Source of the DNA: Undibacterium parvum
GTDB lineage: Bacteria > Pseudomonadota > Gammaproteobacteria > Burkholderiales > Burkholderiaceae_D
Assembly: GCF_003955735.1 (NCBI RefSeq)
Contig: NZ_CP034464.1
Coordinates: 558,001 to 622,000 of the forward strand
Reading direction: 5' to 3'
DNA: 64,000 nucleotides
Of this stretch, positions 55,629 through 63,743 are shown piece after piece; the first letter of the stretch is position 1, and each line of letters opens with the position of its first letter. The position numbers and the translations under genes were made by a program. A model generated the notes under the pieces. It saw only the letters and a list, made by a program, of their open reading frames with translations. It was not told the DNA's origin and did no database searches.

Positions 55629-56177
55629 GTGGTTTCCATTCGTAAGGGCAAGACAGAAAATACGGGCTTTACTTTAACATGCGGCGTGCGCGCAAAAAAC
55701 CGAGCAAAAAGTCTAATCTCGGCCTAGCCCTGACACAGTTCGCTATCCAGATTCGCCAATCGCACCGGGCAAACGCAAAAAACGATGGATTAGTGTTCGC
55801 ATTAACGCATTCGGTCGTAACAGCCTTAGACCAACATCAATGACTAGATTGTTTATTTCAGCCCGTTTGGCAGTGGCGGCATAGGCTTACATGCGAAATT
55901 TTCCTTCGTATTTTTTGGTATTCTTTCGGATTTTTTTTGACTAGCCGAAAATATCTATTTTCAAAACCCAGCATAAGCAAGCATAGCTTGAGTGCAACAA
56001 ATTTTACGGAATGTCGCTACTACGCTACAATGAGTTTCGGGATTTATTCTATACGCTGAGGAAGACGGCAGTTTGCCCCAAAAACGGCATATGCAGGCGC
56101 CTACCGCAATTTTTATAGAAGAAATTCCTCAAAATACGCTCACTTAACACTGTACCGACTTCGATTGCAGGCTCACT
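55629..56177. other. Gene-free interval before the coiled-coil receiver gene
   Basis: 549 bp in which I see no credible frame, no repeat from the families found elsewhere in the window and no strong hairpin. The first part should carry the lipoprotein promoter and the last 100 bp that of the next gene. Confidence 0.5.
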
Positions 56178-58079
56178 ATGTTTGAAATGATCATTAGCTT
56201 TTTTTTGGGTTTATCGATAGGCGCACTTTCGGCCTGGCTACTCCTAAAGAATAAATCCAAAACTAAACGCGAACGCAGCAAGCCCGAGTCGGGCAACAGC
56301 GTACTGGCCAGTACTCTTAGCGACGATCAACAGACCTTAGGCTATGAAACCAATTTAGCCTGGAAGACCGAGCAAAGTGTTTTCAGCCAAGTCACGGGCC
56401 AAGCTGTGCCTCAGGCGGCACCGCACATTATAGAGGTCGGCCATCCGCCTTTAAGCGAAGTGCAGTTAGAACTGCAGCGCCTCAATGCCAAATTAAACGC
56501 CCGCGAAGCAGTATTCTATCCCGATGAAAACGCTCTGTTGCAAGCGGAACAGGACAAACTCGCCGGCGCGCCAGCAACCCCGCTGGCCCCGCCAATTACT
56601 ATCACTAGCCTGGCCCCAATCGGACACGAAACCCATAATACCCAGGCCAACGAATTTGAAATTGCCGCGCTAGTAAGCAGCATGCAGGACGATGCACCAG
56701 CAGCTTTGGCTGCTTTCGATCCTAGCGAACTTGAGGCAGTCGCCTTAGCGTCTGCCGAGTTTGACGGTGTCGATTTTGAAAACGAAGAGCAGCAAGAGCA
56801 AGATAAGCTAAACACAGCAGCAGCTGCAGCACAGGCTGCTGCAGAAGTGGAACTTGCTGCAGCACAAGAGGCCGCACGAGTAGCCGAACATGAGGCCGAA
56901 ATAGTCGCGCTACAGCAAGCCGAAGCAGCAAGATTAGCCGCACTGGCGGCACAGCGCGAAGCCCAATATCAGGCGCAACTAGCGGCCGAACTAGCAGAAA
57001 AGCTGGAGCAAGAACGCGCCGCGTTGGCCGCACAATTAGAAGCGGAGCACGCCGCCCATCTGCAAGCACAAAGAATCGCCGAAGAAAATGCCAAAGTGGC
57101 AGCCGCCGCCCTATTAGCCCTAGAAAGCGCAAGACAAACTGCAGAACTTGAAGCCGCCCAGGCGGCTGCCGAAGTTGAGAGACTAGAGCAAGAGCGCCTA
57201 CAGCACGAGGCGCAGCTGCAAGAGTTGCAGGCCGCCGAGCAAGCAGCGCAATTGCAAGCTAGCTTGGACGCTGAGTTAGCTGAGTTAGCTGAGCTAGCTC
57301 AGCAGGCGGCGCGCTTAGAAGCGCAGCGCCTCAGCGAAGAAAACGCAAGAATAGCAAACGAAGCAGAAGCCCAACGCGCCGCTGAGCAGGCGGAACAACA
57401 GGAAGCGCAGCGAGTACAGAACCAATTAGCGGCCGAAGCTGCTGCCAAAGCCGCCGAACAACTGGAGCGGGAGCAGTTAGCACGGGCCGTGGCACAGCAA
57501 GCGCAAGAAATACAACAAGCACAGCAAGCACGCGAGCAAGCCGCACTAGATGAGCTGGCTCGTCTAGAAAATCAACGCGCACAAGCACAAAAACTAGCCG
57601 AACAAGCGGCGACCACGCCCTTAGCGCCAGTCGCAGCGGCCCCGACCGAGACAGTTGCGCCAGAAACTAGCGTAGGCCCGACTCAGTCCGAGCCCGCCAC
57701 ATTGAAGAGTCCGGAAAACACCATGATCATGGTGGCCGACGATTCTAAAGTAGTGCGCATCAAAATTAGCCGCGCGCTGACCAAGAATAACTACCAAATT
57801 ACACTGGCGGAAAATGGCATAGAAGCGGCTAGCAAAATTGCCGAAGCGCGGCCCGACGTCTTGATCACCGACGTAGAAATGCCGGGCATGGACGGCTTTG
57901 GCCTCACCCAGCAACTACGCAGCAACCCGGCAACCATGCACCTCCCTATCATCATGATATCGGGCGCCAGCCACGAATTAGCCGACAAGGCCAAACAAGC
58001 AGGGATCGATGTCTTGCTCGGTAAGCCGTATTCGGATGATGAGTTGATCGGTCACATACAAAGGCTTTTGCAGAGATAA
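56178..58079 (+). CDS. Membrane-anchored coiled-coil protein with C-terminal receiver domain
   Basis: 633 residues. One membrane helix (about 4-24, IISFFLGLSIGALSAWLLL), a polar linker to about 195, a very long Ala/Gln/Glu-rich coiled coil (about 200-490, TolA-like), and a CheY-like receiver (516-633). The receiver keeps its acidic pair in MVADDSKVVRI, the phosphoacceptor Asp565 in ITDVEMPGMDG, and Lys in LLGKPYSDDEL. It has no output domain, so it may tether phospho-signalling at the inner membrane. An in-frame ATG at 57723, just before the receiver, has a GGAAAA upstream and might yield a free CheY-like protein. Confidence 0.88.
   Translation: MFEMIISFFLGLSIGALSAWLLLKNKSKTKRERSKPESGNSVLASTLSDDQQTLGYETNLAWKTEQSVFSQVTGQAVPQAAPHIIEVGHPPLSEVQLELQRLNAKLNAREAVFYPDENALLQAEQDKLAGAPATPLAPPITITSLAPIGHETHNTQANEFEIAALVSSMQDDAPAALAAFDPSELEAVALASAEFDGVDFENEEQQEQDKLNTAAAAAQAAAEVELAAAQEAARVAEHEAEIVALQQAEAARLAALAAQREAQYQAQLAAELAEKLEQERAALAAQLEAEHAAHLQAQRIAEENAKVAAAALLALESARQTAELEAAQAAAEVERLEQERLQHEAQLQELQAAEQAAQLQASLDAELAELAELAQQAARLEAQRLSEENARIANEAEAQRAAEQAEQQEAQRVQNQLAAEAAAKAAEQLEREQLARAVAQQAQEIQQAQQAREQAALDELARLENQRAQAQKLAEQAATTPLAPVAAAPTETVAPETSVGPTQSEPATLKSPENTMIMVADDSKVVRIKISRALTKNNYQITLAENGIEAASKIAEARPDVLITDVEMPGMDGFGLTQQLRSNPATMHLPIIMISGASHELADKAKQAGIDVLLGKPYSDDELIGHIQRLLQR
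57270..57299 (+). repeat. 9-bp tandem repeat in the coiled coil
   Basis: GAGTTAGCT is repeated three times, the last with a C for T, encoding Glu-Leu-Ala units within the long coiled coil. The unit is three codons. Confidence 0.65.
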
Positions 58080-58153
58080 ATTGCAGCGTTTAGCAAGTAT
58101 GCACACCGAGCGATCGCCCTTATACTTTAAACGCATTATCACAGGCTAGCATC

Positions 58154-59467
58154 ATGAAAAAAATCACCTGCCTCCATCCCACCTGGCTGATACCGGTGGA
58201 GCCGCGTGCTTGCGTCTTGACGCAGCACGCCCTAGTCATCTGCGACGACAAAATCAACGCCCTACTGCCGAGTGCGCAAGCGTATCAAGACTACCCGGAT
58301 GCTGAGCATATAGTGCTGGCGCAGCAAGCCTTGCTGCCCGGCTTCGTCAACTTGCACGCGCATTCAGCGATGTGCCTGTTACGCGGCTTGGCCGATGACC
58401 TGAATTTAATGGATTGGCTGACCCAACATATCTGGCCCGCCGAGAAGCAGCATGTCTCGGATGAGTTTGTGTTTGACGGCAGTTTGCAGGCGATGGCCGA
58501 AATGCTACGCGGCGGCACCACCACCGTGAATGACATGTATTTTTACGATCAGGCGGTAGCCCGCGCCGGCATCGCATCGGGTATGCGTACCGTGGTTGGT
58601 TGCAGCGTCTTAGATTTCCCGACCGCGTACGCTGACAATGCCGATGGCTATCTGGCCAAAGCAGTGGCGGCGCACTCAGCCTTTGCCGGACAAAGCGGGG
58701 TCAGTTTCAAGCTGGCACCGCACGCCCCGTACACAGTCGGTGATGAGAGCTTCAAAAAAGTAGTGGCCTTGGCTGATAAGTTAGCGATCGGTATCCATTG
58801 CCATATCCACGAAACCGCCGATGAAGTGGCCACCAGCTTGCAGCAATATGGCATGCGTCCACTAGAGCGCCTGCATCAATTGGGTCTGCTCTCGCCACAA
58901 TTGATTGCCGCTCACATGGTGCATGCCAATGACGCAGATCTGGCGTTATTGAGTCAAACTGGAGTGCACATCGCGCACAATCCTGCCAGCAATCTCAAAC
59001 TAGCCTCGGGTTTTGCCCGCGTACATGCGATGCAAGCTCTGGGCATTAACGTCGGCATCGGTACCGATGGCAGCGCCAGCAACAATAAGCTCGATCTTTT
59101 GGGTGATTTGCGGATGGCAGCCTTACTGGCCAAAGCCGAATCAGGCAATGCCACCGCCCTAAGTGCCGCCGTCGCCTTAGAAATGGCGACATTAGCCGGT
59201 GCCAAAGCGCTGGGCATGGGTGATCAAATTGGTAGCCTGGTGGTCGGAAAACAAGCCGATCTGATTGCGATCGATTTGTCGGCACTCGAAACCCAGCCGG
59301 TCTACGATCCTATTTCGCAGATCGTGTATGCCGCCGGGCGCGAGCAAGTCAGCCATGTCTGGGTGAATGGCCGCTGCCTGATGCGTGAGCGTCAATTATT
59401 GACGATGGAAATGGGCGCCTTACTGGATAAAGCCGCCTGGTGGCAGACGCGCATTGCTAGCCAATAG
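58154..59467 (+). CDS. TRZ/ATZ family amidohydrolase (MtaD-like deaminase)
   Basis: 437 residues. Metal-binding HxH in FVNLHAHSAMCLLRGLADDL, further His in IGIHCHIHETADE and AAHMVHANDAD, and the Asp in GIGTDGSASNNKLDL. The fold and GLADDLNLMDWL motif fit S-adenosylhomocysteine/5'-methylthioadenosine deaminase relatives (MtaD) in the TRZ/ATZ group. A guanine- or 8-oxoguanine-type deaminase is an alternative. Cytoplasmic; stand-alone gene. Confidence 0.9.
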   Translation: MKKITCLHPTWLIPVEPRACVLTQHALVICDDKINALLPSAQAYQDYPDAEHIVLAQQALLPGFVNLHAHSAMCLLRGLADDLNLMDWLTQHIWPAEKQHVSDEFVFDGSLQAMAEMLRGGTTTVNDMYFYDQAVARAGIASGMRTVVGCSVLDFPTAYADNADGYLAKAVAAHSAFAGQSGVSFKLAPHAPYTVGDESFKKVVALADKLAIGIHCHIHETADEVATSLQQYGMRPLERLHQLGLLSPQLIAAHMVHANDADLALLSQTGVHIAHNPASNLKLASGFARVHAMQALGINVGIGTDGSASNNKLDLLGDLRMAALLAKAESGNATALSAAVALEMATLAGAKALGMGDQIGSLVVGKQADLIAIDLSALETQPVYDPISQIVYAAGREQVSHVWVNGRCLMRERQLLTMEMGALLDKAAWWQTRIASQ

Positions 59468-59489
59468 CGCTCAAAAAAAATCGTAGGGT

Positions 59490-59575
59490 GGCCGCTGGCG
59501 CATATTCCATGCGGGTCTGCGGCCTGCCTGCCCCGCAAGCCGCATGCAGATTGCGCCTTGGGCCTATGCCTTTTT
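59490..59575. repeat. REP-like palindromic element, locus D
   Basis: CGCATATTCCATGCGG (59499-59514) is inverted as CCGCATGCAGATTGCG (59540-59555), and both are followed by sequence like locus B (GCGCCTTGG). Intergenic, between converging genes. Confidence 0.78.
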
Positions 59576-59624
59576 AAAATCAGGTATAAGCAGGCTGATC
59601 CCGCCTAGCCTAACTCTGCCCTGG

Positions 59625-60089
59625 CTACCATAGCATCAGCAGCATGGCGTCTAGCATCAGCAAGGCTAGATAAGGGAAAGCCACGGTGGGTTTGGCTGCA
59701 TTTTTGAGGTACTCCAGCACCAGACCAAGCGCACCGCCGCGTTGCTGTTGCCACTGCGTGTGCAGTTGAAATGCCTGAGGTAGGGCCTGGGCTAGAGCTG
59801 CGTCCCGCAGCCAAGTTTCTAGCTGCAAAATGCGCGTGACCAGACGCGCTTGCGAAGTTCTGACGATCGCTTCCTGTAGCCAGAGTATACAAACCAAGGC
59901 TGCAGCCAAGTATAAATTCAGAGTCAGCATCAGGCCGAGTGCAAGCAGCAGCACGCAGACCAGTTTAATCAATAAACAGCTGCGCTCCAGTTGCTCACTT
60001 TGGCTTTGCAGTAGCAACCACTCCTGGCTGAGCATAGTGCGTTCTAACCCCACTGCGTCAGCATGACGATGTTCGATTTGATCATGCAT
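59625..60089 (-). CDS. Small membrane protein of unknown function
   Basis: 154 residues with two adjacent hydrophobic helices (about 41-72, including LLIKLVCVLLLALGLMLTLN) and another near the C-terminus (about 136-153, LALLMLDAMLLMLW). The N-terminal part is a polar helix HADAVGLERTMLSQEWLLLQ. I do not recognise it beyond a type of hypothetical membrane protein often seen in betaproteobacteria. It is 18 bp downstream of the SpmAB-like gene on the same strand and likely co-transcribed. Confidence 0.72.
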   Translation of the reverse strand: MHDQIEHRHADAVGLERTMLSQEWLLLQSQSEQLERSCLLIKLVCVLLLALGLMLTLNLYLAAALVCILWLQEAIVRTSQARLVTRILQLETWLRDAALAQALPQAFQLHTQWQQQRGGALGLVLEYLKNAAKPTVAFPYLALLMLDAMLLMLW

Positions 60090-60107
60090 AGTCGGGACTC
60101 CCGATAT

Positions 60108-61346
60108 TTAGTGAAAAAATAAATACGCTACAAAAATAGCGGCCACCACGCCAGCAAAGTCGGCCAGCAAACCCATAGAAATCGCATAGCGGGTCTTGCG
60201 TATTCCTACCGATCCGAAATACAGGGCTACGATGTACAGGGTGGTGTCGGCCGAACCTTGGAAAATACACGCTAGCCTACCGACGAAGGAGTCTACGCCA
60301 TAGGTACGCATGGCATCGACCATCATGGCTTTGGAGCCACTGCCGCTCAAGGGTTTCATCAAAGCAGTCGGCAAGGCTGGCGTAAAATCGGTATTCATAC
60401 CCAGTTGCACGAACACCCAGTTGAAGCCCGACACGATCAAATCGAGCACGCCAGAATTACGCAGCACACCTATCGCCACCAGCATCCCGACCAGATAAGG
60501 AATGATAGTCAACGAGGTTTGCATGCCGCCCTTGGCGCCCTCGATAAAAGCTTCGTACACATTGACACGCTTGTGCAGTGCAGCGAGCATGAAGACCACG
60601 ATAATCGTGAATAACAAGAGATTACTGCTGAGCTTGGAAAACACTTCAATCTCACTACGACTCATCGTCTGGCTCATAGTCCAGACCAGCGCCACGATCA
60701 AGCTGGTGATGCCGCCCAGCCAAGCCAGCACCACTCTGTCGAGCAAATTAATACGCTGTTTGATCGCCACTGCGATCAGGCCGACCACGGTGGCAACATA
60801 GGTGGCGATCATGCAGGGGATAAAAATATCCGAAGGGTCGCGCGCGCCCAACACGGCGCGCTGGGCCATGATCGCCAATGGTATCAAGGTCAAGCCGGAG
60901 GTGTGCAAGACCAGAAACATGATTTGCGCATCACTGGCCTCTTCCTTATTCGTGTTTAAAGTTTGCAGACTCTCCATCGCCTTCAGCCCAAACGGGGTGG
61001 CGGCATTATCGAGTCCCAATAAGTTGGCAGAAAAATTCATCACCATATGTGCATTGGCAGGATGCTGAGCCGGCACACCTGGAAAAATCCGCGCAAAAAA
61101 TGGCGCAATTATTCTGGCGATAAAATTGATCGCACCCGCCTTCTCGCCGATATTCATGATACCCAACCACAGGGTCATGACGCCGGCCAAAGGCAAAGCG
61201 ATATCCATCACGCCTACTTTTGCCGACTCAAAAGTGCCGTCGATGATGCGTTTAAAAACCTCAACATCGCCTAACAACAACCACTGCGCTAAGGCCGCAA
61301 TAAAGCCAATAAAAAAGAAGCCGGTCCAGAGAAAATTAAGTGCCAT
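60108..61346 (-). CDS. Fused SpmA-SpmB-like nucleoside-recognition domain protein
   Basis: 412 residues with about 10 membrane helices. The N-terminal half has the SpmA block MNFSANLLGLDNAATPFGLKAM and VLHTSGLTLIPLAIM; the C-terminal half the SpmB block YLVGMLVAIGVLRNSG, LMKPLSGSGSKAMMVD and FQGSADTTLYIVALYFG. These are Gate/nucleoside-recognition domains. Despite the name 'spore maturation', non-sporulating proteobacteria carry this fusion and its role is unknown, possibly transport. Confidence 0.9.
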   Translation of the reverse strand: MALNFLWTGFFFIGFIAALAQWLLLGDVEVFKRIIDGTFESAKVGVMDIALPLAGVMTLWLGIMNIGEKAGAINFIARIIAPFFARIFPGVPAQHPANAHMVMNFSANLLGLDNAATPFGLKAMESLQTLNTNKEEASDAQIMFLVLHTSGLTLIPLAIMAQRAVLGARDPSDIFIPCMIATYVATVVGLIAVAIKQRINLLDRVVLAWLGGITSLIVALVWTMSQTMSRSEIEVFSKLSSNLLLFTIIVVFMLAALHKRVNVYEAFIEGAKGGMQTSLTIIPYLVGMLVAIGVLRNSGVLDLIVSGFNWVFVQLGMNTDFTPALPTALMKPLSGSGSKAMMVDAMRTYGVDSFVGRLACIFQGSADTTLYIVALYFGSVGIRKTRYAISMGLLADFAGVVAAIFVAYLFFH

Positions 61347-61435
61347 AGAAATTAATGAAGGACAGCGGAAATGTGTCGAAAAAAAACAGCGTGCGGCAAG
61401 CAGTCTGATACTAGCGCATGGCCAAGCAAGGCCAT

Positions 61436-62092
61436 CTAATTACCGACCAAACTGGCGGCGATATTAATGGAGAAACCGAGTATCGCCAAATTGAAAAAGA
61501 AACTTAACACCGCATGACCCAACACCGTCTTGCGCATTTGACGCGACATGATGGTCACATCTGAGGTTTGCACCGCCAAAGAGATGGTGAAGGAAAAATA
61601 CAAAAAGTCCCAATAATCGGGACATGCCTCATCGTCGGGAAAACGCAAAGGCCGCTTATCTTTGGGGGAGCGGTAAAACATTAGCGCGTAGTGAAAGGTA
61701 AAAATCGTTGCCAGCAAACACCAGGAGCCAAACACGGTTGCCACGGTTAAGGCATATTTGAGTAAGCGTAGATCCTGCGGCAAACCCTTCATACCGGAGA
61801 GTTCAAACACGATCGCGATCAAACTGAGCGCGGCAGACAGCGACATGATCAACAAAACCGCCAGCGCACTGGCATCCTCTTGCTGGGCTAGCTGACGCAC
61901 GCTGGCCTTATGGTCCTTAAACATCAACCAAGAGATCAAGATCAAATAACACCAGGCCGCCACGTTCCAACATAAAAGCGCGCGCGTGACGCCATCCCAT
62001 TGCGCCGGCAATAAGAGAAAGGCCAGCAATCCCAAGACCACACTGATACTGAGCCTAGAACGGCTATGAAATAAATTCTTAAAAAAATCCAT
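61436..62092 (-). CDS. DUF1345 family membrane protein
   Basis: 218 residues from the ATG at 62092; an earlier start at 62128 is less likely. Five to six membrane helices. The signature region PDYWDFLYFSFTISLAVQTS followed by VTIMSRQMRKTVLGHAVLSF is diagnostic of DUF1345, whose pore-like end resembles an ion-channel pore loop. Function not established. Confidence 0.88.
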   Translation of the reverse strand: MDFFKNLFHSRSRLSISVVLGLLAFLLLPAQWDGVTRALLCWNVAAWCYLILISWLMFKDHKASVRQLAQQEDASALAVLLIMSLSAALSLIAIVFELSGMKGLPQDLRLLKYALTVATVFGSWCLLATIFTFHYALMFYRSPKDKRPLRFPDDEACPDYWDFLYFSFTISLAVQTSDVTIMSRQMRKTVLGHAVLSFFFNLAILGFSINIAASLVGN

Positions 62093-62459
62093 TAAATGTG
62101 TTTTCTTCCAAAAAATACAGCAAGCCAAATGCGTCTGAGTGAGGATTTAGGCAAAATTATTTCCGTTAAGCGCAGCGACTAAGACTTACTTTAATACGGC
62201 AAGGCGAGTGCAAGGGTGCTGAGGCGTTTTTGCATAATTCCTAATCGCAACAAAAATAGATGCATGCGCAAGCCAACATCATGACTATTTAGCCAGAGCG
62301 TAGTATATAGTAGGAAAACTGTTATTCATCAACAACAAAATCATGGTAATTCCTTGAAAATTTATTACACTAAAAGCAGAAGCACTTGCTTAGTCGTGAT
62401 TAAGAATCCAGTTAGGATTTTGCTTAAGTTTTAATTTGCCGCCGGGGTCAGTCTATTTT
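62093..62459. other. Intergenic region with MITE-like element
   Basis: 367 bp between divergent genes. The MITE-like element covers 62142-62242. The remainder, about 62243-62459, is AT-rich and should hold the promoter of the following HDOD operon; AATCC/GGATT arms at about 62406-62418 form a minor hairpin. Confidence 0.5.
62142..62242. mobile_element. MITE-like element, copy 2 (101 bp)
   Basis: Terminal inverted repeats AGGATTTAGGCAAAA and, from the other end, AGGAATTATGCAAAA match at 13 of 15 positions. The interior AAGACTTACTTTAATACGGC is shared with the element at 46431, and both are exactly 101 bp. It lies between divergent genes and has no coding capacity. Confidence 0.78.
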
Positions 62460-62786
62460 ATGAATAAGCGCCACCACTATCTGCCACTGCAAAGCGTTAT
62501 CGCGGACATGGTCTTGGCCGACAATCTGCTGGATAAACTCGGCCATGTTTTGCTACCCGCTGGCACTTGCTTAACGCCAGCCATGATTGCCTCCATGCAC
62601 CATCATGATGTACATCAACTCTCGATTTTGATTGACGACACATCTGAACCAGAACCGGATGCTGCGATCAGCTTACAAGTAAAAATGCAGAGACTAGATA
62701 GCCTATTCAGACATGCAGAAAAAGATGGCCCTATCGCTAAGCTGCTCGCTTACTTACAAAAATATCGACTAGAGGAGGCGCAATGA
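62460..62786 (+). CDS. Small protein in an operon with the HDOD gene
   Basis: 108 residues from the ATG at 62460. Recognisable part: HHYLPLQSVIADMVLADNLLDKLGHVLLPAGTCLTPAMIASM resembles the short domain found ahead of HD-GYP/HDOD regions (a loop with 'G.vLl..G..Lt..mi..L'), often in c-di-GMP proteins. It overlaps the HDOD gene by 4 bp (ATGA), so the two are coupled and may form one complex. Independent function unknown. Confidence 0.72.
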   Translation: MNKRHHYLPLQSVIADMVLADNLLDKLGHVLLPAGTCLTPAMIASMHHHDVHQLSILIDDTSEPEPDAAISLQVKMQRLDSLFRHAEKDGPIAKLLAYLQKYRLEEAQ

Positions 62787-63646
62787 GCAGCTCCCTGATT
62801 GAAGATTCAGACCAGCAATTGCCTTTAGAGGCTGTGATCAAGCAGATCAAAGACTTGCCGACTTTGCCGGAACTGGCACGCCAGATGTTGTGCAATCTGG
62901 ATGATGAAGACAGTAGTCTCGACGCCATTTGTGAAAAAGTAGCACAAGACCAGTCACTCGCAGCCAAGACTTTAAAATTAGCCAATTCCTCCTTGTATGG
63001 CGCTAACTCGAAAGTGGTTACCTTGCAACAGGCGGTGGCCATGCTCGGCGTCAAAAATGTCAAAAACTTGATACGCATGACCTCGCTGACGAATAGTTTT
63101 CCGGTATCGCGCTGCCGCGGTTTTGATTTCAAAGCATTTTGGCGGCATAGCGTCGCCACCGCGATTTGTGCAGAATTGATCTCGCGTACCCTGCACATGA
63201 AGCACGATTTCGCATTTACCGCAGGTCTGCTGCACGACATAGGTCGCTTGGTCTTGGTCACCCGCTTTCCCCAGGAATACGCAAGAGTGCTGGATTGCCA
63301 GGCGCAAAGAGATTGCCATCTGATCGATGCTGAGCAAGCTATTCTCGGTATTGATCATGTTGCGGCCGGTTTGATACTGGCGGTGCATTGGCAATTTTCG
63401 GATGCGATACAAGATGCGATTCGGGGTCATCATGAGCCAGAAAATAAGGAACTCAACTCGGTAGCCGCAATCGTCCATGTGGCCAATGTGATTGCGCATG
63501 CGCTGGACCTTAGTCAGACCGAAAAAGAGATGGTGCCCTTGCTGTCTAAAGCCGCTTGGGATACGCTGGCACTGACCGAAGCCGATTATCTGGCTATTTT
63601 TCGCGAGACTGAATTGCGTTTTGAGGCGATGGATCAGGTTTTATAA
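62783..63646 (+). CDS. HDOD domain signalling protein
   Basis: 287 residues. HDOD core: IKDLPTLPELARQMLCNL, ANSSLYGANSKVVTLQQAVAMLG, FWRHSVATAICAELI and FTAGLLHDIGRLVL, with a later HVAAGLILAVHWQFSDAI. HDOD proteins are catalytically inactive relatives of HD-GYP proteins that act as scaffolds in c-di-GMP and stress signalling. Followed after about 100 bp by a cyclic-nucleotide-binding-domain gene. Confidence 0.9.
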   Translation: MSSSLIEDSDQQLPLEAVIKQIKDLPTLPELARQMLCNLDDEDSSLDAICEKVAQDQSLAAKTLKLANSSLYGANSKVVTLQQAVAMLGVKNVKNLIRMTSLTNSFPVSRCRGFDFKAFWRHSVATAICAELISRTLHMKHDFAFTAGLLHDIGRLVLVTRFPQEYARVLDCQAQRDCHLIDAEQAILGIDHVAAGLILAVHWQFSDAIQDAIRGHHEPENKELNSVAAIVHVANVIAHALDLSQTEKEMVPLLSKAAWDTLALTEADYLAIFRETELRFEAMDQVL

Positions 63647-63743
63647 GCGTACAGCTCTGCTGCTTAGCTAGTGTGTAACTGCTCGAGCGCTGCTGATTTT
63701 TGCAAACGCCTATTTTTCGATTAACGTATTTGGAAAATCTATT

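Noticed and set aside
56722-57588. Arg/Leu-rich minus-strand frames of 136 and 85 residues
   Set aside because: Antisense to the Ala/Gln/Glu-rich coiled coil; their composition is the complement of that bias.
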